Below, in pieces: positions 55,501-64,000 of a DNA stretch of 64,000 bases. The stretch covers positions 1,736,001-1,800,000 of the forward strand of contig OZ218965.1 of NCBI GenBank assembly GCA_965112735.1. The letters run 5' to 3'. Source of the stretch: Phaeosaccion multiseriatum (lineage: Eukaryota > Ochrophyta, other classes). The translations under genes were made by a program, and so were the position numbers. The notes under the pieces are model-generated. The model had not been told where the DNA came from. It saw nothing but the letters and a program-made list of their open reading frames with translations, and searched no databases. Each line of letters opens with the position of its first letter. The stretch's first letter is position 1.

Positions 55501-56277
55501 AAGGGCTTCGCTTTCAATGCTGACAAGCCCGGCATGATGGAGCAGCAGACGGACCGATTCCAATCGGCGCTCAAGACGGTGGACGTGACCTTCCAGAACC
55601 TTGACTCGTCGGAGATTTCCCTGACGGATGTGTCCCACTACTACGACTCCGACCCCACCAAGGTGCGTTTGCTGCCTTTACTCTGTCCACTCACGCACTC
55701 ACACTGACGTCGCTCAGTTTCTCACTCGCCCCGGTCACTCCCACTCGCACTGACCCCCTCTCCCTCCCTCTCTCCCATCCCTCCCTCTCTCCCTCCCTCC
55801 CTCCTTCCCTCTTTCACCTCACTCTTTCAGGTGGTTGCCGGTCTGCGTGACGACAAGAAGAAGCCTTCCTCCTTCATGGCAGACACCACCACTGCCAACG
55901 CCCAGGTGCGAACCCTTTCGGAGACAGTGCGCCTCGACGCCCGCACCAAGCTGCTCAACCCCAAGTTCTATGAGGGCATGCTCGCCTCCGGGTACGAGGG
56001 TACCCGCGAGATTACCAAGAGGCTACGCAACACCATGGGATGGTCGGCCACCGCCGGAGAAGTTGACGGTTTCATTTACGAGGACGCCAACGATACCTTC
56101 ATCAAGGACGAGGAGATGAGGCAGCGGCTGTTGGACACCAACCCCAACGCCTTTAGGGACATGATCACCACCTTCCTTGAGGCCAATGGAAGGGGCTACT
56201 GGGAGACCAGCGACGACAACATTGAGCTGTTGCAGGATCTCTACCAGGAGGTCGAGGACAAGATCGAGGGCGTGTAG
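49565..56277 (+). CDS. Magnesium-chelatase subunit H (plastid-targeted)
   Basis: Model: join(49565..49930,50317..50532,50814..50978,51217..51495,51656..51832,52012..52275,52462..52829,53021..53192,53423..53937,54180..54339,54496..55662,55831..56277), 1431 aa, every junction in frame. ChlH is the porphyrin-binding catalytic subunit of the ATP-driven chelatase that inserts Mg into protoporphyrin IX, the first step unique to chlorophyll. Hallmarks: [10 protein letters not shown] and MKKKKKE near the N-terminus; the CobN/ChlH signature [17 protein letters not shown] at about 711-727; [34 protein letters not shown] near the C-terminus. Length fits the family (about 1350-1450). The leader has a signal peptide, then SA|FTTAP and a Ser-rich transit region, the bipartite form used for secondary red plastids. 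Confidence 0.98.
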
Positions 56278-59200
56278 GGTAGGCGGAGTGTGACGAAGTG
56301 CACTCACTGCGTGGTGACAGAGACGGAGCATGAGGATTAGAACTGGCTCGGGCCGAGAGAGAGGACAGACGGGCAGGGCAGACAATTAGAAACGACGAGG
56401 GCGACTCTCGATATGTGTCTTGAGAGGCAGAGAGGAGAGAGAGAGAGAGAGAAGGCAGTGAGAGAGAGGAGAGCTCATCTTTCTTCAATTTTGAGACGAC
56501 AGGGAGGAAGGAGGGAGGAAGACATTAGTGACAAGACAGATGATCCCAGCGAGGAGGAGAAGGAAAGGGAAGAGGAGCGGGGGGGGGGAGGGGGGGAGGG
56601 GAAGGATCACATCAAAGCCTGAGTGAATAGTGAATAGTAGAGTTAGGGGGAAAGAGAGGCTTTGGGAATGGGTGGGTCCTGGACATATAATAGAGGAGGA
56701 GGGGTGGTTTATGGTTATATAACTGGGTTGAGCTTAGGCGGTAGTGCACTTTACCACAGATAATGATGTATAATGAAAAGATTGTTCAAGACAACAAAAC
56801 GAAACGGCACATCAACCCCAGGGGAGGAGCTCAGCCTGGGCCTGCTCGTTGCTTAGCTAACATGGCGTTGTTTGTTTGGCGTTGCCACATTGTGCTTAGC
56901 GCCTTGACGATACGGAGAACACGAGGCAGCAGGTTGTAATCGAAGCCACCATAATAAAAAAGACGCGTAAGTCATGGAACTCTCTCTCTGGGTTATTATT
57001 TTATTGCACTCCCCTTGCCCCCCCACCGCTACCCGGGATCAAGATACCCTTACGTAAGGTCCTCATGGCCCTTACGTACTTTTTGACTTCACCTTTGGCA
57101 AAGGGGTAATCGACTTGTTGGAGAGGTGAATGGTGATGGAGCCAAGCTGGTGCTCCAGAGTGAAGCCGAGGAAGGGAGAGCCCCGTGATGGAGAGACGCT
57201 CGTCAGGGCAGGACGCGTAGGAGGCGTCCGCGTTAAGCGATCACATATGTCAAGGATCCAAGACTGCGTAAGTACAACCGTAGGATGAGTTTCAGGACTG
57301 TATCACTGCCTTCCCACCCTTCTGCTGTGTACTCTTCTCAAACGCCTTTGCCGATGGACGTCCTTCCAGAGAGACGCCCCCCCCCGCCACCGCCACCGCC
57401 GCCCCGCCCTGGCCCTGCTGTGCCGCACAAAGCCGAGCAGGGGCGCCCAAGAGGGGACGAAACCCTCACCACCAGGAGGGGGCCTCACCAACCAGCAGGG
57501 GATGGGGATGATCGCAATCGAGCAACGCCAGGTATGGGAGGAGGTCGACTACGAGGAGGGCATGAATGGGCTGCAGACCGTCATGTTCTTCAGAGCCCTT
57601 CAAGATGGGGCTCACCTGGAGGAAGATACGCCTATACGGAGAAGCTCGGGTGGGTGTGGGCAGCCTACAACCAAGCGCATCTCCTCTACAACACCGCGAC
57701 ACCGAGACGGGGGAGCGCTCCACCGCACGAGAAGTACTTCAAGAGGAAGCCGGCACCTCCCGTACGTCATCTTCCCGGTCTCAGCAACGACTATTGATCA
57801 CCCGGCACCGCTGTAAGGCTTCAAGGTGCCAGGTGATTGATAAGTCGTCGCTGAGGCCGGGAAGATGACGTTGGCGTAGCCCTGGACCCCATAACCCACC
57901 CCCTGTTCCACACCAAGAGTCAGCCCCCAAAGCAGCCCCAACAGCTGCCTGCCAACCTCCTGCGGCGTGCTCAGAACCCTGCTCTCGCCCGCTTTTTGTC
58001 GTGCTTGCCATCATCGCACACACACCCCATCCGCAGGTCCTAGGCTCCTCTCCAAGGTTAGCAGCACCAGTAGGGAGAGGCGACGGGCGAGAGGGGAAGG
58101 TACCAACCAGGACGAATGCAGCTCTGCTCTGGGTCAGCCCGGGCAAACCACAGGAGCAAGGTTGAAAGAAGACCCCTTGTTGTGGGGGGAAGCCCCGCGC
58201 GAGAAGATGGCTGCTCCATGACCCCGGCATATACTTGCTGTGACGATTCCTCTCTTGTGGTCGTAGCACTTTTTTCCCTCGACTTTTGCTCCTCTCCACC
58301 TCGACCCGGAAATGCGATCCCCAAACCTTAGGCAGAGAGGAAGCGAAGGGACAGCCAGCATGTTGTAGCATGTAGCAATGGCTCCTACCGGGGACAGGCA
58401 AGTCTCTCGAGCCTCTGTCTGCATCTGCAGCCTCACTGCTAGCCCCCATCCCTCCCTCCCTCCCTCCCTCCCTCCCTCTGTCTGACCAGGGATGATGTAT
58501 GGCTGCAGACACTGATTGCAGCGGTGATTCCAGCGGCCGCAGGATCCCACCGCACCTCCTCCTCAATCTCTCGCAGGGTTGGCCTCGAAGTTCTTTATTG
58601 CGAAGGAGCTCCCGCAGCCGCACGCGCTCTCGCTATTGGGATTGTTGAGCACGACAAAGGCCGACCGCATCATGTCCTGCAGTGACAGCAGCAGCAGCAG
58701 CAGCCAAGTTCAGGGCGGCGGAGTGAGTCATGTATGTAAAGATGGAAAAGAGCACGAGTTCGAGTATGGTGAGGTAGGGGACAGGAGAGAGAGGGGGGTG
58801 GATGAATCGATGGAATGACAGCACTGCAGCACAAAGCGAAGCCTCTCTTCACACACCTGCGTAAAGTCCAAGGTGGCGCCTTTGACAAACTCGAGACTGG
58901 TCTCGTCCACCACCACCTCGGCCCCGTCACGCGCAAACACGCTGGAAGAGGAAGGGAAGGGGCGGGGCAAAGGAAAAGGGAACAATGAAGACCGAGTTTG
59001 CATAACTTGAGCAATGAATGCCCCTTTCAATTTTGTTGTATCTGAGACCCAGCACACACTATGCAACCACGACCGTCCTTCCTCCGCACCCACCTGTCCT
59101 CCTCTGGGTCCACGTCCTCCGTATCCATCTCGAAGTTGTAGCTGAAGCCCGAGCATCCGCCGCCCTCGACGCTGAGCCGGAGCCGGAGGTTGGGACAGTC

Positions 59201-62200
59201 CTTTTGCTCTCGCAGAAGCGCAATCCTCTGGGCGCAGCTCTTGGTGAGCAGCACCTCGTCGGCTGCGGGCATCGCAGAGAAGGAGAGAGCCAACATCCCG
59301 CGGGGCAAGGCATCGAAGCCACCGAGACCCCGCAGCGACTCCTGCCCCCGCGGGAGATAGGAAGCACGCAATCCTACATGAGTGGGCGCCAGCAGGCCAC
59401 TACTGTCCCTCCTCCTCCTTCTGCCGCCGCTCCGGGTGCTGCTGCTGTTGCCCGAGCTGCTCCTGCTCGAGCTGGAGAAAGCCGCTGCTGCTGGCGGTAT
59501 CCACCGCCGAAAGAGGTACCGGCTGCTGCTCAGCCGCAGGCCCTGGCCCGCTGCGTGCGCCATTTCCTTCACCACAACTCCAGCCATCTCCTCCTCCTTT
59601 TTCTTTTTCCCTCTTTCCCCCACCTTCTCAAAGGCCAATGAATTGAAACTCGTCCCCCGGGGTGATTGAGCTCCCCCCAGAGAGAAGGCCTTGCACCAAC
59701 CACGACGCAACGAACGAGGAGAGAGAACGAGGGAGAGAGAGGGAGAGAAAGAGGTAGAAGCATAGGGAGGACAAGAGGAACAGGGCAGGGTAAAGAGGGC
59801 GATGGTGGAAAACCCATGTGCTCTCCGCTAGCGACTTAGGAATGAGTGTTGAACAAGAAAGGCCTGGGAAAAGACCTTTTCGGATGATCGGGGGGGAGGC
59901 CCAAGCCTTTGGCGCGCCAACCACGACGGTGCTACTGGAGAAGAGGGTGGAAGCTACTACCGGGGAGCAGCGTCGAATGGCGCCTGCCGCCACTGCGATC
60001 GGGGGGGAGGTGGAAGCCAAAACCTTCCACCTCGAACTTGTTAAGCAGGAGGAGGAGGAGGAGAGGCGCAGGCAGCTCTCGAACGGACAGACCGTATCTG
60101 TTTTGTCTTTCAGGAGAGGTAGCAGGGACGACGAAGCTCTGGGCGTGACTGCTCCGAGAGTCTTGAAGGTGTTCGCGAGGCTGCCAGAGGGGTGTCCCTA
60201 CATTGGATCTTTCCACTATGCCCCATCGTAAGTGTGCTTGGCCTTCTCCCTCCGTCTGCATCAATTGCGTCTCCCTACGTCTGTATCAATTGGCTTCTCC
60301 CTCTACGTCTGTATCAATGGCCTTCTCCCTCCGTCTGTATCAATTGGCTTCTCCCTCTACGTCTGTATCAAAGGCCTCTCCCTGCGATTATGCCTATAGC
60401 GTGACTTCCCCTTTTGATTGCCCTGCGTAGCACCCGTCTGAACACCCTCTCTACTTTGCTTCCGTGGCCTCAGATCGAGCCAGAAAAACGCCGCTTTCTT
60501 TGAGGAGCAGCTTGTCCCCGAGGAAGAGATGGAGGTGAGGAGGAGCGGACAAAAGAGAAACAACGGGGGAAAATACAGGGACAGGGGCACAGTGGGAGTG
60601 TTCCGGTTCAGCGAGGAACAAGGAGGAACGAGGGGCGTCGGTGGTTGGTGGATCGGGGGGGGGGGGGGGGCGGGCCGGGAGGGTGTTTGGTGGTTTTCTA
60701 GGGAGAGAGGGAGAGGGTATATTCGTAGTAGGACTAGTGGTTGTATCAAGGAGGTAGTTTACGAGTGGTGATCGCCAGGGAAGTGGCTTAGAGAGAGTAG
60801 TAGAGAAGCGGCAAGGTTGCCAGTCCAACCTACTCTTGTCCCCCCATTTCCCTTCATGGCTCGCATGCCTGCCTCCGCTTCCCTCCTTCCGTTGTTGATC
60901 AACCCTCCCCCCTCAACCTCCTCCTAGCGCCTGAGGCGAGTGCGGTTGCACCCTCTCACGGGCAACTTCCACAGCCGCCCGGGCCACTACAGCAAGCTTC
61001 ACGGGCTCAAGAAGTTCTGCCCCGTGGATGGCAGCAGACGGCTGAGAGGCGCCGGCTTGTCTACTGAGCAGCTCGCCAATCGGAAGCGTCTCGAGGTGAT
61101 TCGACTCCTCAAACTCTCTCTGGCGGAGGAGCAGTACCTGCCCCCGGGGGGTGTGGAGAGGTGGAGGGCGGACGATCTTTATCGTGGCCCAGGTGAGAGC
61201 GGGTGTCGTGATTGCGTGCGTGCGTACGTGAGTTGAATGAGTTGTAAGAATGAGTGAGTGCGCGAGTGCGTGAGTGCGTGAGTGTGTGTGAGTGTGTGAG
61301 TGCGTGAGTGTGTGAGTGTGTGTGAGTGCGTGAGTGCTGAGTAGTGCGTGAGTCTGCAGTTGAGAGAGTTAAGTTAAGCTCACGGGCAAAGGCAAAGGCA
61401 CAGGCACTAACTCTCAAGTGCAACACGTGCTTGATTGACTGACTGACTGATTGATTGACTGATTGATTGATTGACTGATTGATTGATTGATTGATTGACT
61501 GATTGACTGACTGATTGATTGATTGACTGATTGATTGATTGGCTGACTGATTGATTGATTGACTGATTGATTGATTGATTGATTGATTGATTGCTCATTG
61601 CTCGACACTGGATAGACGGTGACGATATCATGAGCTTCGACGGCTCTCGAGGAAGGAGGGAGCTCTCCTGGGAAGGAGTGGACAAGGCAGCCATCAACCA
61701 AGTCGTCTCACCCAGCTACAGCTGCGGCCGGGAGCAACCGCAGCGGTGGGCTCACAGTCTACTCCTGACGAGGGTCAAGGGAGGGGGCAAGGGAGAGAGG
61801 GGAAGAGGAGAAGGAGGAGAGGGGGGGGAGGACAGCGGGAGCGACGTGGAGTTGGAGCGCGACGTGTTTGGTGAGGCGTACACAGCAGTTGGTGATACAG
61901 ATCGGGCCTTGACCGCAGCAGTTGGTGATACAGCCTCAGCACAGGCGTCCCCGTCCATGGGAAATCGGGTGAGATTGGCGAGCAACGGCAGCGTTCGGTC
62001 GGGGGGGGAGGGAGAGGAGGAGGAGGAAGGGGAGGGCGAGGGGGAAGGGTCCAAGAGAGAGCCCCTAATCGGTCAAGCGACCACCATGATGCGCCACTAC
62101 TTTCATCACCAGAAGCAGCACTGGGGCAGCAGCGAGTCGAGGGGGGCGGAGGGGGACGGCCACGGCAGCGGCAGTGGTAGTGGTGGCGGCAGTGGATATG

Positions 62201-64000
62201 ATGGAGCGATAGGGTTTGGCCGAGGGCCAAGAGAGAGGGCACGAAGCAGCAGCAACGGTAGCGGGAGCGGTGGCGGTAATGCCATGTGGGGCTCTCCTCC
62301 CGGAGGGTCAGGGTCGGGCTCGGGCAGCTCAGAAGGAGCGCTCGGAGGAGGAGGAGGAGGAGGAGCAGGAGGAGGAGGAGGAGGGGGAAACGGGTACTTT
62401 TCACCACTCTCCTCCTCTCCGCCCATGCCGTCACATACGCTTGCTGCGGCAGAGGCGATCGCCAGGGCAAGAGCACGCTCAATGTCCATTGGCAGATCGA
62501 CCAACGTTAACGTCCATGAGCACACGTTATTACAACGCTCCAACCGAGGGTCCAGCTTCACGAGCGTGGGAATGGGGGGGGGGAGGTCGGGGCAAGACGG
62601 AGGGGGCGGTACTGACTTTGAGCATAAGCGGCGCCATAAGCATCGAGGCTGGCAGAGCCACACGCGGCAGGCACAGGAGAAGACGGAAGTGTTTCTCACA
62701 CAGAAGGGCCGATTGGAGAGAGGCATGGAGCCGGATCGGATCATGGAGTCCGTAGGGCTGGAGAGTGCGTACGAGCTGATGGACCAGGGGGTGTTGGGGG
62801 AGGGAGCGTACAGCGTGGTCAAGGCGGGTATGCACAGGGCCACGGGGAGACGGGTGGCTGTCAAGATCATCCAGAAGCGCTATCTCTTCTCGGAGGAGGA
62901 GAAGGTGAGGGAGGGGAGGGAAGGAGGAGGGGAGGGAGGGGAGGAAGGAAGGAAACGAGGAGGAGGGGAAGGGAGGGACAGAGGGTTACTGTCTATATGT
63001 CTGTATGTCTGTCTGTCTTCCTGCCCATATGCGTCTGTCTGTCGTGGTGGTTGAGACGCTGCCCCCCCCCCCCGAGCCCCCCTGGGCCCCCCTTCCTCTC
63101 CTTTCTGTGTCCCCTCTCTTCGTACTCTGATCTTGCCGCCCTCCTTCTCTCCCCTCCCCTCCCTCCCTCCCCTCCTCCCCTCCCCTCCCCTCCCCTCCCT
63201 CCCCCTTCCCCCCCCCCTCCTCTCCCCTTCCCCCCCCCCTCCTCTCCCCTTCCCCCCCCCCTCCTCTCCCCTCCCCTCCTCCTCTCCCCTCCGTCCCCTC
63301 CCCTCCCCTCCCCTCCCCTCCCCTCCCCTCCGTCCCCTCCCCTCCCCTCCCCTCCCCTCCCCTCCCCTCCCCTCCCGGGTCGTCACGTCCTCTTCCCTTC
63401 AGGCGTGCATTGAGCGTGAGATTGAGAATCAGCAGCGTCTCGTGCACCCGCACGTGGTCCGCCTCTTCCAGGTACGATAATCGATGTCGATTTTCTAATC
63501 GATATCTATAAATATTCGCATGTTCGGTACTTTTACGCACCTCTATTCTCTTTGCTCCCTTAAATACTCAAGAGCAAACTCAAAACTCAAACCGAACCCA
63601 AGCTCCAAGTCCACGCAGCCCGCAACATAACCCAAACGCAAACCTTCATGTTCATTGACTTACTTACTGTCTGTCTGTCTGTCTGTGCAGGTGTACGATA
63701 CGCCTGACACCATCTGCCTGGTGACTGAACGCTGCACAAGGGGCACATTGGCAGAGCTGCTTGCCCTCAGGGGCCGCCTCACAGAGCTGGAGTGCAAGAG
63801 GATACTCAAGCAGATACTCGAGGCAGTCGTGTTTATGCACGCTGTGGGCATTGTGCATGTGAGTGAAGGAGGGAGCGAGGAGGAGGGAGAGAGAGAGCGA
63901 GGGTGGAGGGGGGGGGAGGGAGGGAGGGAGGGAGGGAGGGAGGGAGGGAGGGAGGGAGGGAGGGAGGAGAGAGGCAGAGAAGGAGGGGAAGGAGGGAGGG

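Overview
This is a nuclear contig from a photosynthetic eukaryote, most likely an ochrophyte (a heterokont alga with a secondary red plastid). Almost every protein gene is broken by several GT-AG introns. The introns and spacers are packed with microsatellites and minisatellites. The strongest taxonomic clue is the magnesium-chelatase subunit H gene: its leader looks like a signal peptide followed by SA|FTTAP, the ASAFAP-type plastid-entry motif of secondary red plastids. I cannot name the genus. All exon models below were spliced by eye from splice-site consensus, reading-frame phase and protein similarity. Each multi-exon model stays in frame across every junction, but no transcript data were available.

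Layout, left to right. 1-236: 34-bp minisatellite. 409-4172 (-): three-repeat MYB protein, divergent from a small ankyrin-like gene (4721-5461, +). 5462-6797: spacer with a 23-bp tandem repeat and two opposed coding-like relics. 6798-13988 (-): ten-exon helical-repeat (HEAT/ARM-like) protein ending in two WW domains. 14913-15230 (+): 105-aa orphan. 16030-17618: mosaic of nested long palindromes carrying two copies of a P-loop (GPKSVGKT-type) fragment. 17944-25227 (+): REXO/Rex1-type DEDDh RNA exonuclease. 25870-27142 (+): divergent proteasome alpha-3 subunit with an N-terminal signal peptide. 28290-30492 (-): PPP-family phosphatase, divergent from 30938-33720 (+), a conserved protein with a glycosyltransferase-like core. 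35038-38659 (+): SET-domain (Rubisco LSMT/SETD3-like) methyltransferase. 39257-42180 (+): YIP1/YIPF5 Golgi membrane protein. 42435-44186 (-): cytoplasmic dynein light intermediate chain, divergent from MED22 (44555-45085, +). 46144-46633: 490-bp nested inverted-repeat element. 47016-48919 (-): coiled-coil protein, divergent from ChlH (49565-56277, +). 56278-58562: spacer with a near-perfect 106-bp hairpin. 58563-59587 (-): mitochondrial-type ISCA2, divergent from a protein kinase (59842 to beyond the window).

The genes are mostly unrelated housekeeping functions: transcription, RNA processing, proteostasis, membrane traffic, dynein transport, chlorophyll synthesis and Fe-S assembly. The main organisational pattern is head-to-head pairing: five divergent pairs have coding starts 254-645 bp apart, which suggests bidirectional promoters. 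The observations I find most worth pursuing are the signal-peptide proteasome alpha-3 paralogue (possibly a periplastid-compartment proteasome), the palindrome/P-loop mosaic, and the nested inverted-repeat element.
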